64,000 bases of DNA from an uncultured Christensenella sp. (lineage in GTDB: Bacteria; Bacillota; Clostridia; Christensenellales; UBA1242): positions 19,659 to 83,658 of the forward strand of contig CASGDZ010000004.1 of the NCBI GenBank assembly GCA_949300385.1. The letters run 5' to 3'. The notes under the pieces are model-generated. The model did no database searches and had not been told where the DNA came from. It saw only the letters and a list, made by a program, of their open reading frames with translations. This document shows, piece after piece, positions 31,901-40,195 of this stretch. Every line of letters begins with the position of its first letter. Position 1 is the stretch's first letter. The position numbers and the translations under genes were made by a program.

Positions 31901-32041
31901 AATGAATTGTCCTATGTAAAAAGTGACGCATATATGAATAATTTGATTAAAAAGTTAGCATCTGAAAAGACAAAAACAGCAGAGCAATCTGATTCTTCTC
32001 AAACAGACAAATCTAACGATTCGGACAATAAACAAAAATAA
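28907..32041 (+). CDS. exported protein with C-terminal membrane helix and cytoplasmic coiled coil
   Basis: A 1044-residue protein of unknown function. A signal peptide (about residues 1-41, ending near YVSYA-SSS) is followed by about 840 outer residues rich in Asn, Ser and Thr. Segments such as FEEVED..., SNYMITVDVYTN and SNYRFTLNIKT recur, resembling carbohydrate-binding-type beta-sandwich modules. A membrane helix at about 870-892 follows an Asp/Glu/Ser/Thr-rich stalk. Beyond it lies a basic cytoplasmic tail of about 150 residues with a long charged coiled coil (IKELSKELDSLFAQRNEYE...). There is no LPXTG. A passive surface protein would not need such a tail, so coupling to something inside the cell is plausible but unproven. 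Confidence 0.7.
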   Translation: MRTINSSIKKSICYMLSLAMFLFASIGLIAIFDNEYVSYASSSNIKEIELNNPNFVPSGSQSSYPIDPSNYTLIGADFEEVEDSESVNATNIGTIKRDEEDFKNLYPYSNPNNTNEEYMLVIDSKSRANVGYIMDSAISMSADSNYMITVDVYTNASGIAELYLVDSNNDNEIVSSILFAGKANNWTTYTFVVKTNYNSSTNIKLAMFHNGAGAVLFDNISAYQLNDSALTSVSSDATIIDLNDQTLTRYDMTSSNSYIFREGPSNVEDSTYSYVTTNDEESFDGTNNFAFRAENINTTTSLYTTKNDFLTLEQNRVYKISVKAKTIDLDGEITLSLIATDSNGDIASDDLADENPTITISTNTSSELTNDYTDFNFYIVSNPIQSANYRFAINFGGEDGAKGKLYLSTITISFVDYSTYSNASGSNIATANLSSKFAITEDDVTEENNYYLLNGNFNSVEVEDYLNAYPITPSGWTVETGSYDQKYGVVNTDNAEWNKWANNSNCTNLINPNSPSANSNNNILMMYNSTNDVLSYTSSAISLEKESNYRFTLNIKTQNAPATISLITTLDKKEVVLSTLTINTNFEWKVAELKLNTAYQALDVSLKVTLNTSNGYGYTYIDEACINLSSINEKADYSTSADLNNLFANNGQGNFATPDYISGESNDSVTYGIVNTSNINDNTIISNNDKEQRASFLMIGDNKNILAIRSLENVYYTLSSDLGYDLTSGNYYSISIKVFTYNHLAVSGEELDNLNASISISGFNGSFTNIITANLNSDNSISNGWKTYTFYINPTSDITGATIQFSLGSASNECSGTVFFTDIEFNDDLTSFDSVSENEFNKILEQSTSTNEDDSTSSDTDTENETYPINWGYILPTILFSLAIVIAVVGVCVRKIKWKKPTKKSKNEYDRNQTVSKQVYMRKATSIKESKIKELSKELDSLFAQRNEYESQYKKDLSSLREMKIKRADKSDINKLEKEMKKNQRLSANIGINITKIQNELSYVKSDAYMNNLIKKLASEKTKTAEQSDSSQTDKSNDSDNKQK

Positions 32042-32046
32042 AAATT

Positions 32047-32080
32047 AAAGACAAGAATTAAACTACATTCTTGTCTTTTT
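32047..32080 (+). terminator. shared terminator of the 1044-aa gene and the LysM gene
   Basis: Stem AAAGACAAGAAT/ATTCTTGTCTTT, followed by T-rich sequence. It overlaps the stop codon of the convergent LysM gene at 32079 and can act in both directions. Confidence 0.8.
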
Positions 32081-32390
32081 ATTTATCTAAATAAATTTTT
32101 AATCGCTGACCTATGAAAAGTCTCGTACTTTTTAGATCGTTATCTCTAATTAATTTTTCTTTACTTATGTTGTATTCTTTTGCAATAACTTCAATAGTCT
32201 CAGTAGGTTTTACAAAATGTGATTGATAATCATTTGGATAAATTTTTATAATTTCTCCTTGATAGAGATCTAAATCTTTATTATTTCGCAAAATATCGCT
32301 CTCGTTAGTGTTAAATTTTTTGCACAAAGACTTTATGTTGTCGCCATCTTCTACCCTATAATAAAATTCACTTGCCAATTTTATTTTCAT
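32079..32390 (-). CDS. small protein of two LysM domains, no export signal
   Basis: A 103-residue protein made of two tandem LysM modules: residues about 9-50 (YYRVEDGDNIKSLCKKFNTN ... IIKIYPND) and 58-102 (HFVKPTETIEVIAKEYNIS ... GQRLKIYL). LysM domains bind N-acetylglucosamine-containing glycans such as peptidoglycan. Unusually there is no signal peptide or membrane helix, so it may act in the cytoplasm, in a forespore or mother cell, or leave by another route. ATG 32390 has no ribosome binding site and no good promoter. It is convergent with the surface-protein gene and divergent from the flippase gene. Confidence 0.8.
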   Translation of the reverse strand: MKIKLASEFYYRVEDGDNIKSLCKKFNTNESDILRNNKDLDLYQGEIIKIYPNDYQSHFVKPTETIEVIAKEYNISKEKLIRDNDLKSTRLFIGQRLKIYLDK

Positions 32391-32481
32391 ATATTTATAT
32401 ATTCAAATGACATGTTTAAGTTGACACAAATTCAATCATATATCTTTAAAATAATAAATATATTAATGTAATAGGACAAGT

Positions 32482-33996
32482 ATGAAAAGATTATTTAAAG
32501 CGGTTGCAATTATTACATTATTTTCTATTATTACTCGAATATTAGGTTTCTTTTTTAGAATCTATTTGACAAGAAAACTAGGTGCTGAGGGCATAGGTCT
32601 ATTTCAAATGGCGACATCTGTTTTAGGTATATTTATGACTCTTGTTTCAAGTGGCATACCACTGACTACTGCAAAACTCGTTTCAAAATATGAAGTAAAT
32701 GTTGAATTAAAGCGAAGAAACAAAGTTGTAACTTCTTCGCTCATTATTGCCATGACTATTGCAGTCTTATCCTCTTTAATTATAATGCTGTTAAAAAATC
32801 TTTGGGGAATTGTGCTCTCTGACTATCGCGCTGTTGAAATTTTAATTATTCTAATACCTTCTGTAATATTCAGTGCAATTTACGCAGTATTCCGCGGTGC
32901 CCTTTGGGGTCAAAATGATTATTTTAACTGCGGACTGACTGAATTGTTAGAACAAATCATTCGCTTTGCCTTAACATTTTTCATGCTAAACAATATTACC
33001 GATTTCTTTGTTGCAACGAGATATTCCGCAATATCGTTTAATATCACTTGTTTACTTTCTGCACTTATCACTATCATTGTGTATTTTAGACGCGGAAAAC
33101 TAGACTTTTCTAGAGGAGAATACAAAAACATCATAAAATCTGCACTCCCTATCACAGGAGTACGATTGGCAAATTCGATTGTTCAACCGCTAACAACTAT
33201 CATTATACCATCTATGTTGATATTATCTGGATACTCAACCTCTGAAGCAGTGGCGAGTTTTGGTGTTATAATGGGAATGACCTTTCCACTCCTATTTGTA
33301 CCGATGACTGTCATAGGTAGCATAAGTATGGTGCTTATTCCTTCAATTACTGCATTAATGACTAAAAATGAACATCAAAAAATTCATAATAACATATTAC
33401 AATCATTAAATGTGGCTATATATATCAGCCTATTATTCGTTCCCGTTTATATTTCTGTTGGTGATTTAATAGGTATAATTTTATATGATAACACAATGTC
33501 AGGAATACTTTTACAAATTTCAGCAATTTGTATACTTCCAATAACTTTATGCAATTTAACGGGAAGCATTTTGAATGCGCTTAATATGGAAGTAAAATCG
33601 TTTATTAACTATATCTTAGGCTCATTAGTTTTGTTTGCAGGTCTAATCGCTCTTACTCCTATAATAGGTATAACTTCAGTAAGTATATCTTTCTTCCTTT
33701 CAATTACAACAATCACAATACTTAATATTCGAAAAATAAAGAAAGCAATGCCTAACTTGAAATTAAATATTTTCCCACTTTTATCTAAATATGCATTAAT
33801 AGTCCTTTCTTCTACTCTACTTGGCATGTTTATATCAGATATATGCCAATATGTGTTTAGCGCTTTCTTCTCATGCGCAATCGCTGGTGGAATTAGTATG
33901 ATTTGTTTCATTCTATTGTGCTCAGCATTTAAAATATTTGATCTAAAATCAATATTATATTTGATAAAGCGTAGAAAAAGTGAAGAAAAAAGTTAA
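32482..33996 (+). CDS. MATE/MOP-superfamily lipid flippase, SpoVB-like
   Basis: A 504-residue polytopic membrane protein with about 14 helices. The N-terminus TRILGFFFRIYLTRKLGAEGIGLFQM is typical of the SpoVB/polysaccharide-transporter branch of the MOP superfamily. Its members flip lipid-linked glycans; SpoVB acts in spore cortex synthesis, and relatives such as MurJ act in wall synthesis. ATG 32482 follows AGGAC. A terminator ends the gene before DUF421. No other cortex gene is nearby, so SpoVB proper versus a general wall flippase is undecided. Confidence 0.82.
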   Translation: MKRLFKAVAIITLFSIITRILGFFFRIYLTRKLGAEGIGLFQMATSVLGIFMTLVSSGIPLTTAKLVSKYEVNVELKRRNKVVTSSLIIAMTIAVLSSLIIMLLKNLWGIVLSDYRAVEILIILIPSVIFSAIYAVFRGALWGQNDYFNCGLTELLEQIIRFALTFFMLNNITDFFVATRYSAISFNITCLLSALITIIVYFRRGKLDFSRGEYKNIIKSALPITGVRLANSIVQPLTTIIIPSMLILSGYSTSEAVASFGVIMGMTFPLLFVPMTVIGSISMVLIPSITALMTKNEHQKIHNNILQSLNVAIYISLLFVPVYISVGDLIGIILYDNTMSGILLQISAICILPITLCNLTGSILNALNMEVKSFINYILGSLVLFAGLIALTPIIGITSVSISFFLSITTITILNIRKIKKAMPNLKLNIFPLLSKYALIVLSSTLLGMFISDICQYVFSAFFSCAIAGGISMICFILLCSAFKIFDLKSILYLIKRRKSEEKS

Positions 33997-34000
33997 AATT

Positions 34001-34034
34001 ATGCGCTATATTAGTAATTTTATAGCGCATTTTT
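34001..34034 (+). terminator. terminator of the SpoVB-like gene
   Basis: Stem ATGCGCTATA/TATAGCGCAT (34001-34010 with 34021-34030), then T-rich sequence. Confidence 0.8.
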
Positions 34035-34047
34035 AATTCTAAATATA

Positions 34048-34075
34048 TTTACATTAGTATAAATATTTATATAAA
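34048..34075 (+). promoter_or_regulatory. promoter of DUF421-DUF4363
   Basis: TTTACA (34048-34053), 16-nt spacer, TATAAA (34070-34075). The predicted start near 34082 leaves about 9 nt before the ATG, without a ribosome binding site. Confidence 0.5.
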
Positions 34076-34090
34076 GTAAATAATTTATAT

Positions 34091-34795
34091 ATGTTTGTGA
34101 TATTTTTAAGAGTTTTAATAATCTATGTTACCGTTCTTTTCTTCTTGCGCATTATGGGCAAGCGTCAAATTGGAGAAATGCAACCATATGAACTTGTAAT
34201 AACGCTTATATTAGCCGATTTGGCTACAATTCCTATGAGCGATACAAATGTACCTTTATTAAATGGAATAGTCCCACTTTCTATTTTGGTGCTTATACAT
34301 TATTTAATAACCTTATTGACACGAAAAAATATAAAAATCAGAAGATTTATGAGTGGTCGCCCGGTTGTCGTTATTAGCCCAAAAGGAATTGAATATAAGG
34401 CATTAAAAGACCTAAATATGAATATCGACGATTTACTCGAAAGCATTCGACAATGTAATTATTATAGTTTCGATCAAGTTTTATATGCTATAATTGAGAC
34501 TAATGGTAAAATGAGCGTTATTCCAACTAGTGCTAATGCACCTGCTACTGCAAATGATATTGGTAAAAACAACCCTCCTGCTGAACTGCCCCATGTACTT
34601 GTTAGCGATGGTAAATTGATTAAAGATGAGCTAAAAGCGGTCAATTTAGACAATAAAAAATTAAATAAGATTTTATCTAAATTAAATACTAACATTAAAG
34701 ATTTATTAATTTTCTCTATGGACGAAAAAGGTAAAGTATATTATCAAAAAAAGAATAGTCAGTATCAAATCATCGATAACATAAAAAGGAATTAA
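34091..34795 (+). CDS. DUF421 (YetF-type) membrane protein
   Basis: A 234-residue protein with three N-terminal membrane helices, followed by a cytoplasmic DUF421 domain. The family signature MGKRQIGEMQPYELVITLILADLATIPM is present. It has the usual alpha/beta part (RPVVVISPKGIEYKALKDLNM...LLESIRQCNYYSFDQVLYAIIETNGKMSVIP) and a C-terminal second copy of that fold (HVLVSDGKLIKDELKAVNL). Relatives are widespread in spore-formers and some are linked to spore germination or the spore membrane; biochemical activity is unknown. The start fits the family but has no Shine-Dalgarno sequence. A DUF4363 gene follows 4 nt later, a known pairing. Confidence 0.88.
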   Translation: MFVIFLRVLIIYVTVLFFLRIMGKRQIGEMQPYELVITLILADLATIPMSDTNVPLLNGIVPLSILVLIHYLITLLTRKNIKIRRFMSGRPVVVISPKGIEYKALKDLNMNIDDLLESIRQCNYYSFDQVLYAIIETNGKMSVIPTSANAPATANDIGKNNPPAELPHVLVSDGKLIKDELKAVNLDNKKLNKILSKLNTNIKDLLIFSMDEKGKVYYQKKNSQYQIIDNIKRN

Positions 34796-34799
34796 AATT

Positions 34800-35186
34800 A
34801 TGAAATCTTATATTTCTCTTGTAGTATTATTAATAGCCGTTCTTTCATTAGGTATATGGGACGGTACATACACGCAAAAAGTTTTTGACCACATGAAAAA
34901 CGAAAGTGGTGCAATTTATGAAAGTCTACTATCTACTGAAATAACGGATGAAAACCTTCAAAATCAAATAAACGATTTAAATGATTATTGGACAGAAAAA
35001 ATGGATGTTCTGTGCATATCAATCTCTAGAAAAGACTTGCAAGTAGTGAGCGATTATTTGCAATATTTGTGCAGTTCGATCATTAACGAAAATCAAGAAG
35101 ACGCAATCACATATTCACGATTGCTAAACTATAATATTATTGGTTTAGGTCAAACTACAGGTATAAATTTTATTAATATTTTATAA
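34800..35186 (+). CDS. DUF4363 protein
   Basis: A 128-residue protein with an N-terminal hydrophobic signal-anchor (about residues 4-20) and a helical outer part. It contains the pattern DLNDYWTEKMDVLCISISRKDLQVVSDYLQYL, which is typical of DUF4363. The 4-nt gap after the DUF421 gene points to coupled translation, and the two families often occur together, so a complex is likely. Function is unknown. No terminator is obvious before the uvrA terminator region, and the AT-rich gap downstream holds no gene. Confidence 0.8.
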   Translation: MKSYISLVVLLIAVLSLGIWDGTYTQKVFDHMKNESGAIYESLLSTEITDENLQNQINDLNDYWTEKMDVLCISISRKDLQVVSDYLQYLCSSIINENQEDAITYSRLLNYNIIGLGQTTGINFINIL

Positions 35187-35324
35187 CTTCTTTAAATATT
35201 TTATAATTATTTTATTATCTATTTTACAATAATTTTTAATATTTTTCATTTAATATTTGTTATTTTATAACCGATATTTAAGAATGGATGTTTTATAATT
35301 TTATTTATTTTGATTAGATTATTT

Positions 35325-35354
35325 AAAAAATAGTCGATTTCTCGACTATTTTTT
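35325..35354 (-). terminator. terminator overlapping the uvrA stop codon
   Basis: Stem AAAAAATAGTCGA/TCGACTATTTTTT with a 4-nt loop. The uvrA stop TAG (plus 35346-35348) is inside the stem. It is symmetric and may also stop plus-strand transcripts from DUF4363. Confidence 0.85.
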
Positions 35355-38171
35355 ACTATTTAATAATTTTTTTAAATACATTCCTGTATAACTTTTCTTA
35401 ACGTTACAAATTTCTTCAGGTGTACCTACTGCTACTACTTTACCTCCACCATCACCACCTTCAGGCCCCATATCAATAATATAATCGGCAGTTTTTATAA
35501 TATCAAGATTATGTTCAATGACGACAACTGTATTGCCTTTACCGACCAATCTTTGTAAAATATTTAATAATTTCTTTATATCGTATGGGTGCAATCCCGT
35601 ACTTGGCTCATCTAAAATATATACAGTATTACCAGTATCTCTGCGTGTAAGTTCGGTAGCGAGTTTTAATCTTTGAGCCTCACCTCCCGACAAAGTTGTT
35701 GCGCTTTGACCCAATTTTACATAACCCAATCCGACATCTACTAAAGTAGATAAAATTCGTTTAATTTGTGGCACAGCGTCAAAGAATTCGTATGCCTCGT
35801 CTATGGTCATTTCTAATACATCATAGATTGACTTTCCCTTGTATTTCACATCTAGAATTTCTCTAGAATAGCGCCTTCCTCCACACACTTCGCATGGAAC
35901 AAAGACATCTGCCATAAAGTACATTCTAAGGCGTTTTACACCATCGCCTGAGCATGCTTCACATCTACCACCCGCAATATTGAAACTAAATTTACCCGCA
36001 TCAAAGCCCTTTTCTTTCGCGCTAGGAGTAGACGCAAACAACTCGCGTATTTTAGTGAACACACCCGAATATGTTGCCGGATTACTTCTAGGTGTTCGAC
36101 CGATAGGTGTTTGGTCAATTTGGATAACCTTATCTATATCTTCTATACCTAAAATTTCACCAATATTCTTTTCATTATCTCTATTATTCAATTTGTTAAA
36201 TAATGCTCTATAAAATATGTCATTAACAAGTGTAGACTTACCGCTACCACTAACACCCGTTATGCATGTAAATACTCCACGCGGAATTGCGACATCAATA
36301 TCATTAATATTATGTTCGCGACAGTCTAATAGTCTAATATATCCCTTCTTTATCTCGCGTCGTTTTTCAGGTATCTCAATTTTTTCTTCGCCTGATAAGA
36401 ACTTACCCGTTATTGAATCTTTGCTGTTCTCTAAATCTTCAACGCTACCTTGTGCCACTATTTGTCCGCCATGCACTCCCGCTTTTGGTCCTATATCTAC
36501 TAGATAGTCGGCTTGTCTAATAGTGTCTTCATCGTGCTCAACTACAATTAGCGTGTTGCCTAAATCTCTAAGATTTTTAAGAGTGTCAATCAATTTATCA
36601 TTATCGCGTTGGTGTAGACCTATGCTAGGTTCGTCTAAAATATATAATACACCACTAAGTCCACTGCCTATTTGCGTCGCTAATCGAATTCTTTGCGATT
36701 CTCCGCCCGAAAGCGTACCCGCACGACGCGACAAATCAAGATAAGTTAGACCTACATTAATTAAAAATGATAATCTTGAAGTTATTTCTTTTAAAATACT
36801 CTCTGCAATAAGTTGCTCTGTTTTACTAAGTTTTAGACTTGTTATGAATGAATATAGTTTGCTTATTGACATCTCGCATAAATCTGCAATGTTTTTACCC
36901 TCTATTTTGATAGACAAAGCGCTAGGATTAAGCCTTTTACCTAAACATTCTGGACATGTATCCTCGCTCATAAGTTTATATATCTCTTCTTTAATATATT
37001 CGCTTTGACTCTCTTGAAATCTTCTCAAAAGGTCGGGAATTAATCCCATAAATAACGCATCTTTTTGAACGCAATATTGATGAAGATTTGGAGCGATTAA
37101 ACTGCTATCTCCACTCTCTCCATTAATTAACGCACGCCTTGCCTCAAGTGGTATTTTATAATATGGAGTATCAAGTGTAAAACCGTATTTTTTACTCAAT
37201 TTAGAAAGTGATTTTTTAGTCATGCCCGTTGCGTCAATATTAAAGCCCATTATTGTCAAAGCGCCCTCGTTTATAGATAGGCGGTCGTTTCTAACAATCG
37301 CATTTTCACCTATCTTTACCACATAACCTAATCCACCACATTTAGGGCAGGCTCCCGCATGATTATTAAAACTAAACAATGCCGGCTCAATATCAGGAAT
37401 TGATATACCACAATCAACGCAACTATACTTTACGCTATATAACTTGTTTTCTCCGTCAATATTAATGATTACGATTCCGTCTGCCAAATGTAAACATTGG
37501 TCGATTGACTCAGTTAAACGCGAAATGATCCCCTCTTTCATCACTATTCTATCAATAATGACATAAACATCATGCCTTTTATTTTTGTCTAGAACAATTG
37601 AATCATCTAAAGAATATGTCGTTCCATCGACCATAACCCTAACATAGCCGTCTTTCTTTAAGCCTTCTAATGTCTTTTCATGTGTACCCTTTTGCGCGCG
37701 AATTATTGGTGCCATAATTAACATTTTCGCACCTTCGTTTGTTTCGTTAATCACTTTGTCAACAATTTGATCAAGTGTTTGCACAGTGATTGGTTTACCA
37801 CATTTGGGGCAATATGGTTTACCTATACGCGCAAACAATAGTCGTAGATAATCGTAAATCTCAGTAATAGTTCCAACCGTTGACCTTGGGTTGTTGTTAG
37901 TACTCTTTTGGTCAATAGAAATAGCTGGGCTTAACCCATCTATACTCTCCACATCTGGTTTATTCATTTGCCCTAAGAATTGTCTAGCATAACTAGACAA
38001 ACTCTCCATGTATCGCCTTTGCCCCTCTGCAAAAATAGTGTCAAATGCAAGCGTTGATTTGCCACATCCGCTCACTCCACAAAAAACCACTAACTTATTT
38101 TTAGGAATAGTTAAATCAATGTTTTTTAAGTTGTTTTCCTTAGCACCTTTAATTACAATGTTTTCTAACAT
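35346..38171 (-). CDS. uvrA: excinuclease ABC subunit A
   Basis: DNA-damage sensor of nucleotide excision repair; a UvrA dimer loads UvrB at lesions. The 941-residue protein has both ABC modules: first Walker A GVSGCGKST (near 32-40) with signature LSGGESQRI, and second Walker A GVSGSGKST with signature LSGGEAQR. Zinc-binding CxxC pairs are present (CPKCGKPI, CVDCG, CPKCGG, CEACSGDG, CEVCGG). ATG 38171 follows GAGGGA. It is divergent from pepF. uvrB is 5 kb away on the opposite strand, so the usual uvrBA operon is split. Confidence 0.97.
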   Translation of the reverse strand: MLENIVIKGAKENNLKNIDLTIPKNKLVVFCGVSGCGKSTLAFDTIFAEGQRRYMESLSSYARQFLGQMNKPDVESIDGLSPAISIDQKSTNNNPRSTVGTITEIYDYLRLLFARIGKPYCPKCGKPITVQTLDQIVDKVINETNEGAKMLIMAPIIRAQKGTHEKTLEGLKKDGYVRVMVDGTTYSLDDSIVLDKNKRHDVYVIIDRIVMKEGIISRLTESIDQCLHLADGIVIINIDGENKLYSVKYSCVDCGISIPDIEPALFSFNNHAGACPKCGGLGYVVKIGENAIVRNDRLSINEGALTIMGFNIDATGMTKKSLSKLSKKYGFTLDTPYYKIPLEARRALINGESGDSSLIAPNLHQYCVQKDALFMGLIPDLLRRFQESQSEYIKEEIYKLMSEDTCPECLGKRLNPSALSIKIEGKNIADLCEMSISKLYSFITSLKLSKTEQLIAESILKEITSRLSFLINVGLTYLDLSRRAGTLSGGESQRIRLATQIGSGLSGVLYILDEPSIGLHQRDNDKLIDTLKNLRDLGNTLIVVEHDEDTIRQADYLVDIGPKAGVHGGQIVAQGSVEDLENSKDSITGKFLSGEEKIEIPEKRREIKKGYIRLLDCREHNINDIDVAIPRGVFTCITGVSGSGKSTLVNDIFYRALFNKLNNRDNEKNIGEILGIEDIDKVIQIDQTPIGRTPRSNPATYSGVFTKIRELFASTPSAKEKGFDAGKFSFNIAGGRCEACSGDGVKRLRMYFMADVFVPCEVCGGRRYSREILDVKYKGKSIYDVLEMTIDEAYEFFDAVPQIKRILSTLVDVGLGYVKLGQSATTLSGGEAQRLKLATELTRRDTGNTVYILDEPSTGLHPYDIKKLLNILQRLVGKGNTVVVIEHNLDIIKTADYIIDMGPEGGDGGGKVVAVGTPEEICNVKKSYTGMYLKKLLNSKK

Positions 38172-38309
38172 ATTTCCCTCGTACTATAAATATAATTTTC
38201 CCCATTTGTATCAAATTATATTATATCAAAACTTTTTAAATTTTTCAATATGTTTAATAATATTTTTTATCTTAGTTAAAAGCATATACAATGTATATTT
38301 ATACTTTGC

Positions 38310-38337
38310 TTGACAAAAATTTATATGTATATAAACT
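38310..38337 (+). promoter_or_regulatory. promoter of pepF
   Basis: TTGACA (38310-38315), 16-nt spacer, TAAACT (38332-38337). It lies shortly before the AGGGGGA ribosome binding site of pepF. Confidence 0.6.
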
Positions 38338-38353
38338 AATTGTAGGGGGAAAT

Positions 38354-40120
38354 ATGAAAACTAGAAGCCAAATACCAGACAAATATAAATGGGATTTAGA
38401 ATTATTCTCTAAAGATGAAGAAATAGAAAAAGTATTTAAAAAAATTGATGAAGCCACTAAAAAAATACCAACTTTTAATGGAAAATTAAATGATAAAGAT
38501 AAATTTTTTGAATTTTGTAAACTTGACTCACAATATAGCATTGAAATAAACAAGTTAGCATTTTATATTCAAAACTCTCTTTCTACCGATAATTCAGATG
38601 TTAAGATGTTAAAACTTAGCGATAGATTATCAAATGCTTACTCAAAATTAGCGCGCGCAAGTTCGTTCGTCTCTCCGCAAATATTTGCACTAAGCGATGA
38701 CTACTTAAACGAGTTATTAAAGGATAAACGAGCTAAAAATCTTGATAATTATATACGCGAATATATCCGATTAAAACCGCACAAAATTGATGAGCAAACA
38801 AGTAGCGTTATTTCTAAACTTAACCGCTCATTTAACTCATCGTCAAGCGTATTTGATATATTGTCTGATAGCGAAATACCTTTCGAAAAGGCAGTAGACA
38901 GCAAAGGTAAATTACATGAAGTAAATGACGCAGTATATTCAAAATATGTCTCTATTTCGGACAGAACACTTAGAGAAAATGCGTTCAATTCAATAATGAA
39001 CGGCTACTCCAAATTTAATAAGACGCTTGCTGAGTTATATTTATCTAGCATACGCCACGATATAGATTTCGCTAGATTAGAAAAATATGATAGCGTTCTA
39101 GATTCTGAATTGATAGAGGATGATATTCCTAAAATTGTGTTTGAAAAGAATATCGAAAATGTAAACCGCTTTATCCCACTGCTCCATGACTACATTTTAG
39201 CGCGCAAAAAATCAAATAAAAATGAAAAATTTGCATATTTTGACCTATTCGAAAGTGAAAAACTAAGTACTAAAATAAGTTTAGATAAAGCAAAAAGTAT
39301 TATAAAATCAGCTTTGAAAAATCTCGGGGACGAATATTTGTCTATTGTTGAGAGAAAATTTAATGATAAATCTATAGACTATCTACCAAATAAAAATAAA
39401 GCATCTGGCGCGTATTGTTCACATTGTTATGGCGCGAAAACAGTCATATTAATGAATTTTACAGATGACTATAATTCTATGTCTACTCTAATACATGAAA
39501 TGGGGCATTGTATAAATAGCGAATATTTCTTAAAATCTCAACCTTATGAAAAGGCAGATATAACAATTTTTGCTGCTGAAATTGCCAGTACTGTAAACGA
39601 GATTTTATTGAATCAATATATGCAACAAAATTGTAAAAAGAATGAAAAGAAAGCTCTAATCTTAGAATTTTTAGAGCAAGTCCGCTCCACTATATTTAGA
39701 CAGACATTATTTTCAGAATTCGAATTATATGCTCACTCTTCACTTGAAAAAGATATGCCTATCACATATGAAGAACTAAACAAAAAATATTATGAACTTA
39801 GCAAAAAATATTATGGCAAAAACATAATACTTCCTAAAAATTTAGCATTCGAGTGGTCGCGAATACCACATTTCTATAGGCCATACTATGTATACGCTTA
39901 TTCCACGGGATTGATTTGTGCTATAATCATTGCAAATAAGGTAATGAATGATAATACATTTGCAACAAAATATATCGAATTTCTAAAAAACGGAACAAAT
40001 AAAAATCCTGTAGAGATGTTAAAGAACATAGGTATTGATTTGAGAGAAAATTCAACATATGACATTGCTTTTGATTTTATTCGCAAGCAGTTAGAAGAAT
40101 ACAAGGCCATAACAAAGTAA
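38354..40120 (+). CDS. pepF: oligoendopeptidase F (M3 metallopeptidase)
   Basis: Cytoplasmic zinc peptidase that trims short peptides. The start is placed at ATG 38354 (MKTRSQIPDKYKWDLELF) behind AGGGGGA; the longer frame upstream has no such site and crosses the promoter. The 588-residue product is normal for the family, with the metal-binding motif HEMGH in STLIHEMGHCINSEYF and a third ligand expected in the following EIAST segment. It is monocistronic, between uvrA (divergent) and the winged-helix pair. Peptide recycling is the likely role. Confidence 0.94.
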   Translation: MKTRSQIPDKYKWDLELFSKDEEIEKVFKKIDEATKKIPTFNGKLNDKDKFFEFCKLDSQYSIEINKLAFYIQNSLSTDNSDVKMLKLSDRLSNAYSKLARASSFVSPQIFALSDDYLNELLKDKRAKNLDNYIREYIRLKPHKIDEQTSSVISKLNRSFNSSSSVFDILSDSEIPFEKAVDSKGKLHEVNDAVYSKYVSISDRTLRENAFNSIMNGYSKFNKTLAELYLSSIRHDIDFARLEKYDSVLDSELIEDDIPKIVFEKNIENVNRFIPLLHDYILARKKSNKNEKFAYFDLFESEKLSTKISLDKAKSIIKSALKNLGDEYLSIVERKFNDKSIDYLPNKNKASGAYCSHCYGAKTVILMNFTDDYNSMSTLIHEMGHCINSEYFLKSQPYEKADITIFAAEIASTVNEILLNQYMQQNCKKNEKKALILEFLEQVRSTIFRQTLFSEFELYAHSSLEKDMPITYEELNKKYYELSKKYYGKNIILPKNLAFEWSRIPHFYRPYYVYAYSTGLICAIIIANKVMNDNTFATKYIEFLKNGTNKNPVEMLKNIGIDLRENSTYDIAFDFIRKQLEEYKAITK

Positions 40121-40156
40121 CTCTCAAATTATTAATGATAAATAATTTATAAAAGA

Positions 40157-40185
40157 TTGCAAAAAATAATTTAAAATGTTATAAT
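40157..40185 (+). promoter_or_regulatory. extended -10 promoter of the winged-helix pair and uvrB
   Basis: TTGCAA (40157-40162), 17-nt spacer, TATAAT (40180-40185) with TG upstream. The predicted start near 40192 is only about 4 nt before the ATG at 40196, so the GAGGT motif at 40187-40191 may not be transcribed. Confidence 0.65.
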
Positions 40186-40195
40186 TGAGGTAACT

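Noticed and set aside
32388-32424. Leaderless start for the LysM gene
   Set aside because: TATATA is well placed but no -35 is present at 16-18 nt.
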